From assembly GCA_028285285.1 (NCBI GenBank), contig JANQPW010000921.1, positions 1 to 20,052 of the forward strand: a stretch of 20,052 nucleotides of DNA. The letters run 5' to 3'. This DNA comes from Silvanigrellales bacterium (GTDB lineage: Bacteria; Bdellovibrionota_B; Oligoflexia; Silvanigrellales; Silvanigrellaceae). Each line of letters starts with the position of its first letter. Positions within the stretch are counted from its first letter, which is position 1. The notes below the pieces were generated by a model. That model was not told the DNA's origin and made no database searches. It was given only the letters and a program-made list of their open reading frames with translations. The position numbers and the translations under genes were made by a program. This document shows, piece after piece, positions 1-9,491 of the stretch.

Positions 1-2622
1 AAGAAATGCCCTGGATTGGGTTCATTCGGAGAGCTCACCCTGGCGGATCTGCGGCAACCATATCTTGACATCGTGTCGCAAGAAAAGCTTGTGGAACAAA
101 TTCTCCTTTGCTGTGGCTACTCTGGCACAGACTCTCTCCCTCTCTCCAAGCAGCTTCTCACTCTGATTGACACACCTTTGCCCCCAGAGACGTCCCTGGC
201 AAAAATGATCTTGAACAGTTCTCTGCAGCCGCACGACAGCACAAAGGGAGTGCGTTCCTCAAACAGGAGCGTCCGAGCCGGACTCCAAGCACTCACACAA
301 CTCCTCGCCACCTTTCAAGGCTCAAAGCTCATTCTCGATAAATACACGAGATTGCAATCCATATTGCAACGCGGTTTTGCTCTGATTTCAGAAGGTGATC
401 TGCAGCAGCTCTGTAAGGCTCTTCCCCCACGTGTTCCTGGCGCAGAGGGAGTGTGCCTTTGGTTGGAAGGTCCAAGCTATGGAGTCCAAAAGGGGAACGG
501 CGCAGAAAACACACACAGACCTGGGAACTTTTCAGCCGTTTTTTCAGACGGTCTCTTCGACGCCTGTCAGACCCTGCGCCGACAGTTGCAAGACCTGTAT
601 CTCTCAGGCAACCCCACCATCCGTCCTCATGCCAATGTGATTCGCGCCACCACGACCGTGCTCGCGCCAAGCGAGGAAAGCCCTCTTTCCGAACACTCGG
701 TGCAATCGATCACCGTTTTTCCTGACCTTGCCCTTTTCCTTCACCAAACCCGTGTGGCTCTTGACAAACCAGAGACTCCAGCCCAGATCCCCGGAGTCCC
801 TCCCGGCACCAGCCGCAACGAACTGTTTCTCCTGCAAGGCGATCTCAGCACGGAACACGATCGGAGCTTAAATTTTGAAGCAGCGGGCAGTCACTCCTAC
901 TCTCTCTCTGATCTCAACCCTGACTCCGCTCGCCCTCAGGTGGTGGAGGAGAACCTCAAGGAGGAGCTGGCGGAGTTTCAACTCACACAGTCACTCCTGG
1001 AGCCCCATTTTGAACTGCTCTCTCAGGTGGTCAAAACCTTTGATTTGGCTCTCCCTCTGCGGAGCACGAGCCATCGTTTTCGCCTCCTCATGCGCACGGC
1101 ACGTTACCACGTCGGCAAAGCCCACCCCCTTCATGGGCTTCCTCAAGCTCTGTCTTTTTTTGCGACCCGCAGAGACCCCACAAACATCTGCGTTTTCGGG
1201 CGCCCTCACAGCCCCCGACAACCCTCCCTTAATGTTCGCACACTCAACCAAGTGATCCATCGTTTGGCCCGAGAAGGTGTGGCAATTGAAGTTCCGGCGA
1301 GCGATCTCATGTATCGTTGTTTTTGGAGAAGCCTGGTTTCCGGGGAGACTCCTCTGGCCTTTGTCTTGCCCTGCCCCGACGATCTGAAGGAACTGGACGA
1401 CTTTGTTCCCAACGCTGAGAAACTCGCTCATGCACCCCAGTCTCCCTTACCGCCTTCGCTTCGCTGCAACCCACAGCTCTGGAAGCACGGCCAAGACCCC
1501 AAATGGCTGCAAAAGCGTGATCTCATTCAAGCCACTCGACACTCGAGAACCCCGAAAGCGGTTCCCGCAAGCGTCAGCGTCACCGCCTTTGAAACCTATG
1601 TTCATTGCCCCCTACAGTTCTACTTAAGGCACGTGATGCAGCTTGAGGAAGATCATCCTGACCATCTGAGCCACAATCCGCTTGAGTCGGGTATCCACAC
1701 CCATGCTGCATTGGAAGCCTTCACAACTTCGTTGAATTTTTGGCAGCTCCAGGGTGGTCAGACATCTCTTCTTCCGGATCTCCTTGAAGGGTGGGCCCGG
1801 GATCTGCTTTCGACCCAGACTTTCGTGTCGAACGACCCAGAGCAATGGCTGACTTCACTTTCGAACAGCAAAGCAGGCTTACCTCTTGAGGGAATTGAAA
1901 GTGTGCTCCAAACCCTTTTCTTTGGAGAAGCATCATCACAGAGCCTTCCCGCCAAAGACCTCCCGGCCACGCGGCTCTCTCTTTCTCAACGCTTGAGTCG
2001 AGAGGCCCGTAAGCGTTTTTTCATTCGATTTCTCTTCACTGAAGCTGAACGGCACAGGACAGACGCACGTAACGGGCGACGCCGAAAGGTTGCCTTTGTA
2101 GAGCAGCCTGTTTCTCTCAAGCTCGGGGAACTGCGGCTCTCCGGGCGCATCGATCGTGTCGACCACGTTGAAGACCTCAGCGGCAATACCCAAAGCCACG
2201 AGCTGATCGACTACAAAACCTCAAAGCTGCCCCGGGAGGAGTCTGAGCTCGTGCTTTTTCCCAACCCACTCTTTCGCCCCAATAAGCATCGATTGAGCGT
2301 GCAGGGAGGGCTCTACATTCTCGCCTGGAAAAAACGATTGGAAGAGCAAAGTGACGTGCATCCTTCCGCCTTCCCAGATCTGTCTTTTGCCCTGTACCGC
2401 CTCGGAAGCTTAGACTGGTCTAAGGAGAGCTTATTGGGTGCACACCTCAAAACAAGCTGCTCGTCTGGGCGGGAGGAGTGCGATAGGTTGCAGCTCTTCT
2501 ACGAGTCTCAGGCCGCCCGACTGCAAGCCGGCGAGTTTCCAGCACAGCCGCTGCATGAAACAATGTGTGAAATGTGTGCTTACAAGAGCCTTTGCCCCCG
2601 GGGCACCGGGGAGCAACCATGA
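1..2622 (+). CDS. addB: AddB-like PD-(D/E)XK nuclease subunit of the AddAB helicase-nuclease (5' partial)
   Basis: The reading frame is open to the left edge, so the true start lies outside; the first in-frame start-like codon is TTG at 16, and there is no reason to prefer it. Numbering from the first codon of the window (873 residues), the C-terminal part carries a RecB-type nuclease: a Cys in the CPLQFY motif (C536), GRIDRVD at about 715-721, IDYKT with the catalytic Asp at 737 and Lys at 739, then QGGLYILAW. A closing C-x2-C-x5-C (856, 859, 865) follows. This four-Cys pattern is the 4Fe-4S 'staple' known in AddB nuclease domains. The N-terminal part is divergent and shows no Walker A, as expected of the inactivated helicase half of AddB, though part is missing here. 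In AddAB this nuclease cuts one strand during end resection for RecA-dependent repair. It is coupled to addA by an ATGA overlap. A generic RecB/Cas4-like nuclease is less likely given the neighbour and the Cys pattern. Confidence 0.8.
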   Translation, partial: KKCPGLGSFGELTLADLRQPYLDIVSQEKLVEQILLCCGYSGTDSLPLSKQLLTLIDTPLPPETSLAKMILNSSLQPHDSTKGVRSSNRSVRAGLQALTQLLATFQGSKLILDKYTRLQSILQRGFALISEGDLQQLCKALPPRVPGAEGVCLWLEGPSYGVQKGNGAENTHRPGNFSAVFSDGLFDACQTLRRQLQDLYLSGNPTIRPHANVIRATTTVLAPSEESPLSEHSVQSITVFPDLALFLHQTRVALDKPETPAQIPGVPPGTSRNELFLLQGDLSTEHDRSLNFEAAGSHSYSLSDLNPDSARPQVVEENLKEELAEFQLTQSLLEPHFELLSQVVKTFDLALPLRSTSHRFRLLMRTARYHVGKAHPLHGLPQALSFFATRRDPTNICVFGRPHSPRQPSLNVRTLNQVIHRLAREGVAIEVPASDLMYRCFWRSLVSGETPLAFVLPCPDDLKELDDFVPNAEKLAHAPQSPLPPSLRCNPQLWKHGQDPKWLQKRDLIQATRHSRTPKAVPASVSVTAFETYVHCPLQFYLRHVMQLEEDHPDHLSHNPLESGIHTHAALEAFTTSLNFWQLQGGQTSLLPDLLEGWARDLLSTQTFVSNDPEQWLTSLSNSKAGLPLEGIESVLQTLFFGEASSQSLPAKDLPATRLSLSQRLSREARKRFFIRFLFTEAERHRTDARNGRRRKVAFVEQPVSLKLGELRLSGRIDRVDHVEDLSGNTQSHELIDYKTSKLPREESELVLFPNPLFRPNKHRLSVQGGLYILAWKKRLEEQSDVHPSAFPDLSFALYRLGSLDWSKESLLGAHLKTSCSSGREECDRLQLFYESQAARLQAGEFPAQPLHETMCEMCAYKSLCPRGTGEQP

Positions 2623-5600
2623 CCATCAACCCAAAGTTCACTCAAGAACAGCGTGAGTGCGTCACTTTCCCCTGCGAGTCACCCACAGCTTCACCCAGGC
2701 AGAACCTCATCATAGAGGCCGGAGCGGGTGCCGGAAAAACCGCCGTGCTTGCCGAGCGGGTGATGTGGAAACTCACCGCTGCTCCGCAAGAGCACCGTGT
2801 GGCACCATACGAGCTTTTCCTTGCAACCTTCACCCGTGCCGCTGACAAAGAACTCCGCCAGCGTGTTCGTCAGCTTCTTGTGAACTCAGGAGACTCACAA
2901 GCTCTTCAAATGAGCGCCCTGATCAACATCTCTACCATCGACAGTCTTCTGATGAGCCTGTTTGAGAGCCACTATGCCGTGTTTTGGGAGTCTGCCTTTC
3001 TGAATCCCGACTCACCAGCGAACTCGCCACAGATGGACACTGTTCCTCAGCCCCAACTTGTGGAGGATGATCTCGCTTGTGCGGAAATGGAAAAGGGGCT
3101 GGTCGCCCTGCTTGAAAGCAGCACTCCAAACCCAATGGACGAGGCTTTGCTGCTCGACTTCCTCCTTGCAGGAGCTCTCAAGTCTCTCAAAGCCTTCGGG
3201 AGGCGTGGTGCGCGAGATGAGATCCTCTCTTTTTTAAACTCAGAAGCTTGCCTGCTCGCAGCAGAACCAACTCCGGAGGTGCTGCAAGACTCGGAGCACC
3301 CAGCGCTCCGCTCCATCTTCAATCTCCTCTGCGAATATGGCCGCCGCTGGCATCTGAAACGCCTTCGCAGTGGGCAAATCACACACACCGACCGGCTCGT
3401 GTTCCTCCACAATCTCTTCTGTGCTTCGTCGGGAGACATGACCGCTGTTCGTAGCCCTAGATCTCCTTCTTCCTTAATTGAGCCACAGCTTCCCTTCGCC
3501 TTTCGCGAATTGATTGTGGACGAATACCAAGACACAAACCCTGCACAACATGAGCTGCTGGCCCGGCTCGCTCACCTCTCCCAGGCCCGAATGATTGTTG
3601 TGGGCGACCCCAAGCAGTCTTTGTATGGCTTTCGACGGGCCAAGGTCAGTGTTTTTCACGACCTCAAAACAGATCCCAATTGGCATCATGTGGAGTTGCT
3701 CAAGAACTTTCGCAGTGCCCCTGAGCTTCTGCGAGAACTCAACACCCTCTCAAAAGAAGCACTGTCTTTCCGCGACCCCAGCATTCCCGAAGCTTTTTGG
3801 GCGTCAAGACACGGTCAGGCAGCGCTTCGCAACCGTGTGCTGGGTCGCGATCTTTTGGCAGGAAAGCAAAGTGAGTCCTTTGCCACAGCTCCCCCCACAC
3901 CCCGACTGCAGATCTACACCCAAAGCCTCAACAAAAAGCGCTACCCCGGTGAGGCCCTTGATCTGGGCCAGGCCACCTCCGCAGATCTTTCGCTGGAGCT
4001 GTTGGTTCAAGCCGTTCAGAATCTCCTCGCCAGTGGCCGCAGCGCAAAGGAGTGCGTGGTTTTGTGTGAGACCAACAAAGACTGTGACCTTGTTCGCTCG
4101 GCACTTTCCCGTGCAGGAGTCCCTTGCGTGTCTTCTGCACGCGCTACCGGCCAAAACAACCAACTGCCCTTTGGGCAGAGAGTTGCCCTCAAACTGTTGC
4201 TGCTGGTGCTGTGCGACAGCCTTGAAGAGTTCACGCGATACTCCAGTCTTGCCGCTTTTGAGATTTTCACGAGCCCTCTCTTGGACTTGAGCATGCCAGA
4301 GGCCGCAATGGCTGTTGCTCGGGTGGTGGCGACACAGCCTCTCACCACCGCCCGGGCAACAAGCCCAGATCCAGAAGCAAACTGGCAGCAAAAACTCAAG
4401 GAGTTCGCAGTCTCCCACAAGCGCAGTCGCGAGCTGGCCCAGAGCAATCTTTTTGCGGCGTGGCGCTTGCTTGCCCGACCGCTCACCGACACACCACCTC
4501 CTCCCTCTCAGGTTGAAGATCACGGGCAGGCCGGCCAAGACAAACGCGAGGAGATTTTTTTCTCGCAAATGAAAATTTGGGGCGGCCGTTTCTCACAAGC
4601 TTTTGAGAATCACATTTGGCGAGAAGAACTCCAAGATCTCTGCAAACACACCTCCAACACCACACAAGTCGCCATCGACCTCCTGAGCCTGCTTCCGATC
4701 TCCCTGCTTGAATGGCAACCCCAGAATGACGGTTTCTCTGCCCTTTCTGCGCCCGAGAGCCTCCGGGTGATGACAGTTCATGGGGCCAAAGGTTTGCAAT
4801 GGCCTGTTGTCTTTTTTATGCCGAAACAGAGTGGAGGCTCTGACCTTTCCGTTTTTCGGAGCATCGACTTCAGCGATCGAAATGTGGTGCAGTGGCTCGA
4901 CAAAACCGACGAGCATCTTGAGGTTTTCGAACGTATCCAGTCGCACACAGCCGTAAAACCCGGTCTCCGCATTCCCCACATTGATCTCTCCCGAGCAAAG
5001 AAAAAAACTGATCAGAAGACAGAAACATCTTCACAACAGGCAACAAATGAGCTCAAGCTCCAAGAAAAGGCCGAAAAGCTCTTTGAACGGAGTCGCATCT
5101 TCTACACTGCCATAACGCGGGCTGAAGAACAGCTGGTGCTCTTTGCCGGCCGGGGCAGAAAAGGCAACACCAAGTCTCTCCGCGATCACTTGTCGTCGCT
5201 CACCCTGGAAGACCCACCGGAAAGAAGAAGCAAAGAACTCAAGGGCCTGATCGCCACAACACTTGGTTCCTATGTCGATAACCTGTTTCTTCTTCGTTCT
5301 GAAATTCACGCCGAGAAAGGAAGGAAGCGCAGCAAAAAAACTGTTGAGCCCTGGCTCAACTCCGAGTGGGCACAGCTCAAGCCTGAGCATGCCGATCGAT
5401 CGGTTTCCTATTGCGACCGCTCCGCACCCAGCTTTTCAGACCGCCTCAAGGCTGTTGAGGCAAGACTGCACGACTCATCAAGTTCTTTAGAAGAAACGGC
5501 TTGGATTGAAGAGACAGCCCCTCATAGAGATCGAGCCCTCCAGCCCACCAGCATCAAAGCACCGCCTTGGCCAGCGTTTTGGGAATTCCACGCTGCTGAA

Positions 5601-6383
5601 ACACAGCTCACCTCTGGGTCTGGCATCGCCAAGGAAACACTTGCTGCTCAAATTGGCAACTCGGCGCACGATGACACCCCTCAAAAAGAGCGGCGCCAAG
5701 AGGGCAGGATTGAGCTCATTCAGGAAGGGCTTTTGTTCCATGCAGAACGCGAGTTGGAAGACCCAACATCAGTTCTCCCCTCTCCCGGAGCCAATCACAG
5801 TGGCGCACTTTCCCAATTGGAGCAAAAGTCCGTTCTTCTTCTGCGTGAATTTGAGATATGGACGCAAAAACCGGCTGAAACAGCTCCCGGAGAGCTCTCT
5901 GTTGTCGACACAAGCCGACACATTGTCGATCTTATATGTGTGTGCAAAACGAGCGATCTTCCCGGCGGCCTGCCACCCGCGTCGCTGTTGAATGTTGAAG
6001 AGGTCTTGCAGAGAAATCCTTCAAAAAAACAAGCCTTAGACGAAAAGGCTCAGCCCACACTCTTCGAAGAACCACCCACGTTCACTGTGGTGGTCATCGA
6101 CTACAAAACGGGGCGACCTGCAATAGGCCACATCTCTCAAATGGTGCGCTATCTGAATGCTGTGGCGCAGGTGTTTACACACGACAGCCGCTATCAAAGG
6201 TTCCTTTTGAGCAGGATCTCAGATTTTCACTCAGAAAAAAATGGAAAACACAACTCGCCACTCATCTCCCTTTCAGCCTATCTCTGCTACGTTAACAAAA
6301 GGCCTGTGCCCCAACAACTTCACCTCCGAGCACTCACTCCAGAAGACTTGGAAAGATGCCGGAAAGATGAAGAAGCCAATTGA
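2619..6383 (+). CDS. addA: AddA-like UvrD/Rep-family helicase with C-terminal RecB-type nuclease
   Basis: The 1254-residue product is the right length for AddA, the motor and second nuclease of AddAB. Superfamily 1A helicase motifs are in order: Walker A GAGAGKT at 35-41, motif Ia around LATFTRAA, Walker B/motif II DEYQDTN at 301-307, motif III GDPKQSLYGFRRA from 329, motif IV KNFRSAPELL, motif V VHGAKGLQWPVV from 720, and motif VI FYTAITRAEEQ from 828. A C-terminal nuclease is seen as HIVDLI, then VIDYKTG (Asp 1161) and QMVRYLNAV. I chose ATG 2619 because it overlaps the addB stop as ATGA and has GGGGAG (2608-2613) just upstream. An upstream in-frame ATG at 2574 would add 15 residues inside addB and lacks that site. 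Odd: about 45 residues, including a TLFEE segment, separate the first nuclease Asp from the DYK motif, longer than usual. A different UvrD-like helicase is unlikely because nuclease and addB context agree. Confidence 0.88.
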   Translation: MTINPKFTQEQRECVTFPCESPTASPRQNLIIEAGAGAGKTAVLAERVMWKLTAAPQEHRVAPYELFLATFTRAADKELRQRVRQLLVNSGDSQALQMSALINISTIDSLLMSLFESHYAVFWESAFLNPDSPANSPQMDTVPQPQLVEDDLACAEMEKGLVALLESSTPNPMDEALLLDFLLAGALKSLKAFGRRGARDEILSFLNSEACLLAAEPTPEVLQDSEHPALRSIFNLLCEYGRRWHLKRLRSGQITHTDRLVFLHNLFCASSGDMTAVRSPRSPSSLIEPQLPFAFRELIVDEYQDTNPAQHELLARLAHLSQARMIVVGDPKQSLYGFRRAKVSVFHDLKTDPNWHHVELLKNFRSAPELLRELNTLSKEALSFRDPSIPEAFWASRHGQAALRNRVLGRDLLAGKQSESFATAPPTPRLQIYTQSLNKKRYPGEALDLGQATSADLSLELLVQAVQNLLASGRSAKECVVLCETNKDCDLVRSALSRAGVPCVSSARATGQNNQLPFGQRVALKLLLLVLCDSLEEFTRYSSLAAFEIFTSPLLDLSMPEAAMAVARVVATQPLTTARATSPDPEANWQQKLKEFAVSHKRSRELAQSNLFAAWRLLARPLTDTPPPPSQVEDHGQAGQDKREEIFFSQMKIWGGRFSQAFENHIWREELQDLCKHTSNTTQVAIDLLSLLPISLLEWQPQNDGFSALSAPESLRVMTVHGAKGLQWPVVFFMPKQSGGSDLSVFRSIDFSDRNVVQWLDKTDEHLEVFERIQSHTAVKPGLRIPHIDLSRAKKKTDQKTETSSQQATNELKLQEKAEKLFERSRIFYTAITRAEEQLVLFAGRGRKGNTKSLRDHLSSLTLEDPPERRSKELKGLIATTLGSYVDNLFLLRSEIHAEKGRKRSKKTVEPWLNSEWAQLKPEHADRSVSYCDRSAPSFSDRLKAVEARLHDSSSSLEETAWIEETAPHRDRALQPTSIKAPPWPAFWEFHAAETQLTSGSGIAKETLAAQIGNSAHDDTPQKERRQEGRIELIQEGLLFHAERELEDPTSVLPSPGANHSGALSQLEQKSVLLLREFEIWTQKPAETAPGELSVVDTSRHIVDLICVCKTSDLPGGLPPASLLNVEEVLQRNPSKKQALDEKAQPTLFEEPPTFTVVVIDYKTGRPAIGHISQMVRYLNAVAQVFTHDSRYQRFLLSRISDFHSEKNGKHNSPLISLSAYLCYVNKRPVPQQLHLRALTPEDLERCRKDEEAN

Positions 6384-6443
6384 CAGCACATTTCAGCTCG
6401 GCCAAAATTGAGTTCATTCCTAAACAACTGAATGAGGCAGCAG

Positions 6444-8132
6444 ATGATTTACGCATCGGTCAGATCGGCACTCCCGACTCTCCTTGGAGCTCCTCTCCTC
6501 CTCTGCTTTCAGTTGGCGGCAGAAGCGGCCCCCTTTGAAAAGGGAGTGGAGCAATTCTGTATCAACAACCTGAGTGCTTCTCGGCAGTCTGAACTTTTTT
6601 CAAGAATTGTGAATATTGGCGCAAGCTTTGGCCATGGCTGCATGGGCTGTGATTCTGCTCCGAATGTGCAGGGGTTCACAGAGCTGTCGAACGGACAGTT
6701 TTGGGTCAGGCGAAACTACCTCACACATTTTCTGAGCTCGGCGCCGTGGAAAAATCCCGCCGAGTTTCGTTTTGAGTCCATCTACGTGTTGGAGAACGAC
6801 AGCAAAACAAAGCCCACTGCACTCATTTCTAAAAAACACCTCAAAGATTTTGGGTACACAGGAGAGTGGCTCTACGACCCGGCACGGGGTGCTTTCGGAC
6901 ACCTCTCCTCCACCAACAAGACCCGCATTGTGAATGGCGACCCTGAGCTCCTCTCCGAAGCCAATAAAGTTGGCGGCCCCCTGCGCCAGAGGAAGAAGGT
7001 GAGAGTTCGCGAGAACGGCCCCTATGGCACCTTGATGCGCACCGTTCCGGGTCGTTTCGCCACGGAGGGAGCCCAACCCAAAAGCGTTTTTGACCTGTCC
7101 ATCGACGGTGGATTCCTTGAAGATCTTTTCATGCAATACGGCAACCCAGAAGTCGTTCAAGCCCTTCTCAAAAGTCAGTGGCGCGATCCCGAGTTGAGGG
7201 AACAAGCCGTGCATTCCTTTGCGGCACACCTCGCCTCGCTTCAGCCCAGTGTCGTTTTTGGTGTTGACACACTTTTCTGGGACACCGTCATGGAAGCGCT
7301 CTACCGCCTCAATGAAAGAGGGGCGGAAAGCCCGCTCGTGCGAATTGTGTTTGCGGTTTTGGAGCAGACCCCCATTGGGGTCAGAATCTTCGATCAGGAG
7401 CGACGAGAAAACATCCGGGCAGACTTTCTCCAAGCGATGTCCCTCGTGTCCAAAGGGTATCCAGGCTACGAACCCGTTCCGGTGTTGATGGCACGACTGG
7501 CAGATATGCCCCTCAGAAAATTCAAAGCACGGAACTATATGCCAGTGCTGGCAACAGTCTTTGGTCAGTATTTTGAACAAATCACAGGGCTAAACCTCAT
7601 CGATGACCTCCTCTATTGGCTCGATCGCATCGTCTTCTCCGGTCCATCTGCTGCACAAAGCCCATTTCCAGCAAGGCTTCAAAGCCTATCTGTCACCTTC
7701 TCTGCCGCAGACAGAGTCAAGCTCCAGGAGGAGCTCAGATGGGCGCTCCAAAGGTACTCCACTCAAGGTTCGAAACCGCGATTCTCGTCAGATCCTCTTG
7801 GCGGAAGAGGCTTGGTGATGCTGCCCTCATTCACCAAGGGAATCGTGGGCCCCCTAGTTGCGGCCGTTCTTGTGGAGCTTCCAGAATTCCTTCAAGGGCT
7901 CGCAGATTCCTTTGACGCCGTGAACCGCAGCGTTGTTGCTGTGGGAGAAGACGCCCAAAACAATCTGCATGTTATGAATGTGGATGAGTTTTTCGAGAAT
8001 CTTGGTTACTTTCTCAACCCTCGCACCGCCCACCCTTCCGTTCTGGGAGCGAAGCGAATGGCCGCCATGGTCGAACGCACCCTTTGTGGTGAAGCACCAA
8101 ACCAAAAGACCCCCACACACTTGGAGAACTGA
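6444..8132 (+). CDS. Exported SGNH/GDSL-like hydrolase candidate
   Basis: The 562-residue product has a probable signal peptide (residues 1 to about 28, ending AAEA before APFEK). Block I of the SGNH fold is suggested by VNIGASFGHG (Ser 61 in GAS, where GDS is usual). Block V is suggested near the C-terminus by NVDEFF, then AHPSVLGAKRMAAMV with a candidate catalytic His at 530. A VDTLFWD segment in the middle may be a core strand. If correct it is an esterase or lipase-like hydrolase acting in the envelope or outside the cell; the substrate is unknown. Odd points: the Asp normally three residues before the block V His is absent, and Ser and His lie about 470 residues apart, far beyond a minimal SGNH domain. 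I prefer ATG 6444 because GAGG (6434-6437) sits 6 nt upstream; ATG 6432 has no such site. It lies 60 bp after addA and 1 bp before the protease homologue, so it probably shares that gene's transcript. Confidence 0.6.
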   Translation: MIYASVRSALPTLLGAPLLLCFQLAAEAAPFEKGVEQFCINNLSASRQSELFSRIVNIGASFGHGCMGCDSAPNVQGFTELSNGQFWVRRNYLTHFLSSAPWKNPAEFRFESIYVLENDSKTKPTALISKKHLKDFGYTGEWLYDPARGAFGHLSSTNKTRIVNGDPELLSEANKVGGPLRQRKKVRVRENGPYGTLMRTVPGRFATEGAQPKSVFDLSIDGGFLEDLFMQYGNPEVVQALLKSQWRDPELREQAVHSFAAHLASLQPSVVFGVDTLFWDTVMEALYRLNERGAESPLVRIVFAVLEQTPIGVRIFDQERRENIRADFLQAMSLVSKGYPGYEPVPVLMARLADMPLRKFKARNYMPVLATVFGQYFEQITGLNLIDDLLYWLDRIVFSGPSAAQSPFPARLQSLSVTFSAADRVKLQEELRWALQRYSTQGSKPRFSSDPLGGRGLVMLPSFTKGIVGPLVAAVLVELPEFLQGLADSFDAVNRSVVAVGEDAQNNLHVMNVDEFFENLGYFLNPRTAHPSVLGAKRMAAMVERTLCGEAPNQKTPTHLEN

Positions 8133-8133
8133 C

Positions 8134-9357
8134 ATGAGCCAGCCGCCAAAACCATGCCCAAACCGTTTCTCCAATTTCCGCAGGGGACTTACCCTGATGG
8201 CTTTTGGTGTTTGTGTCGCTTTCCCTATGTGGGCGACACCTGAGCTGGCCGAAGCCACTCCTCTTCACCTCGCAACAAGTGAAAGAGAAGTTCCCCAGCA
8301 TCTCAGAAGCATTTCAGGGGCCATTGGTCTCGTTAAAGTGTTCCCCTTCCAGAAGAGAAAGAAGCACATTCAGTGCACAGGCAACCATTTGGGCCAAGGT
8401 TATGTTCTCACGGCCGGGCATTGTTTCCTCGGTGCTCTTGATTGCAACAAGGCAACCGTGACATTTGGGGCTCCCTCAGCTCGCGCCATCACCGGCCGCT
8501 GCACTCGTGTTGTTTTCAATGAGGCGGCCAGTGCAGTGCTCACCGGTAGCCGAGCCGACTACGCAGTTTTTCAGGTCGATCAGTTCCCTGAACAAGCAAT
8601 CGACTTGAGCCAACTCGACGCTCCCCGCACGTCAATCCCTCTGGCCATTCTTGGCTTCCCCCGCTTGGAGAAAACACGCTGGGGTGGCGGCCATCGCCAG
8701 AAACACACCGCGCCGTTGGGTCATGCCGAAGGCTGCGCCATTGCAAGTCTCTCCGGTGAGGATGCGCTTTTGCGCCCTCGGGGCTCCACAGCAGTGGTGC
8801 ACAGTTGTCCTGTGGCTCCAGGAATGGGAGGAGCACTGCTGGTCGACGCCCAAACCCTAGCACCCGTCGCCCTCAATCAAGCTGGCAGCATTGAGCCAAA
8901 AAATCAGCCCGATCCCCAGCCACATTCACTCACGGTCCTCAACAACATTGCCCAAGCACTTTCTCGCATTCCGGACCTCATCCAATTCAGTTCAAGGCCG
9001 TTCAACTCCGACCCAGGAGAGAGCCTGCGTAACGAGAACACTCTTTATATTGGCGCACACCTTCCAGAAGCCTTCCCCCTTGGAATCACCGAACCCCTCC
9101 ATATGCAGCTCGGTGAGTGGCAAGCCCGAGACGCCTCCTCAACCATCACACTTGCTGTGCAAACGGGGGCAAGCACGCACGTTGTCGTGCATGATGGCTC
9201 GGGCGAACAACATCACTTCAAAGGGTACGGATTTTTTGAGCAGACCTCTCCAAGAGAGTACGTCTCCCCTGTGAGAATAGAGTTGAAAACCTCCCGACAC
9301 ACACGCGGTTTTGCTGCCACAATCCATCTCAAGAACGCCGCCCGCTCAGCCCGCTGA
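8134..9357 (+). CDS. Exported trypsin-like (S1 fold) protease homologue lacking the catalytic Ser
   Basis: The 407-residue product starts with a long basic N-region and hydrophobic core (RGLTLMAFGVCVAFPMW), with probable cleavage near residue 41 (LAEA before TPLHL). The chymotrypsin-fold signature is clear: GQGYVLTAGHC with His 96, and RADYAVFQVD with Asp 142. At the nucleophile site, where G-x-S-G-G-P is expected after a conserved Cys, the sequence reads CPVAPGMGGALLV (Met 231). No Ser occupies the position, so it is probably a pseudoenzyme or very divergent. The last 130 residues are a separate region rich in beta-type sequence, perhaps a binding domain. Cys pairs (97 and 104, 201 and 225) suggest disulfides and export. 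Start: ATG 8134 has GGAG 7 nt upstream and follows the previous stop by one base. Upstream in-frame ATGs would overlap the SGNH gene and bury the signal peptide. Confidence 0.78.
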   Translation: MSQPPKPCPNRFSNFRRGLTLMAFGVCVAFPMWATPELAEATPLHLATSEREVPQHLRSISGAIGLVKVFPFQKRKKHIQCTGNHLGQGYVLTAGHCFLGALDCNKATVTFGAPSARAITGRCTRVVFNEAASAVLTGSRADYAVFQVDQFPEQAIDLSQLDAPRTSIPLAILGFPRLEKTRWGGGHRQKHTAPLGHAEGCAIASLSGEDALLRPRGSTAVVHSCPVAPGMGGALLVDAQTLAPVALNQAGSIEPKNQPDPQPHSLTVLNNIAQALSRIPDLIQFSSRPFNSDPGESLRNENTLYIGAHLPEAFPLGITEPLHMQLGEWQARDASSTITLAVQTGASTHVVVHDGSGEQHHFKGYGFFEQTSPREYVSPVRIELKTSRHTRGFAATIHLKNAARSAR

Positions 9358-9395
9358 ACCTGTTTCTTTCGCCCAAAACGAGTCTTCGTCAGTTC

Positions 9396-9491
9396 CTTTT
9401 CGCCAGACGGTAAAGATTTCCTCATCGAGGGCCGCCTCGCATTCGATAGCCCAAGCAAACGAGCGGTCTCTAAGTCTCGACTGGCGAAAAG
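9396..9491 (+). promoter_or_regulatory. Structured 5' leader with long-range stem abutting the ribosome-binding site
   Basis: An 11-bp perfect inverted repeat, CTTTTCGCCAG at 9396-9406 and CTGGCGAAAAG at 9481-9491, encloses 74 nt. Within it is a smaller perfect hairpin, CGAGG (9426-9430) and CCTCG (9435-9439), with loop GCCG. The right arm stops directly before AAGGG (9492-9496), the likely Shine-Dalgarno of the gene starting at 9504. Folding could therefore influence translation of that gene. An 11-bp match by chance in a 146-bp gap is unlikely, but function is inferred only. Confidence 0.45.

Noticed and set aside
3804..4568. 254-codon open frame on the minus strand inside addA
   Set aside because: It falls within the helicase domain coding sequence and has no recognisable protein features.
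6600..7580. 326-codon open frame on the minus strand
   Set aside because: It lies wholly inside the SGNH-like gene, has no domain or plausible ribosome site, and reads as the reverse shadow of a well-supported gene.
7978..8133. Upstream extension of the protease-homologue frame
   Set aside because: It overlaps the SGNH-like gene and places 52 residues before a clear signal peptide; ATG 8134 has GGAG at the right distance.
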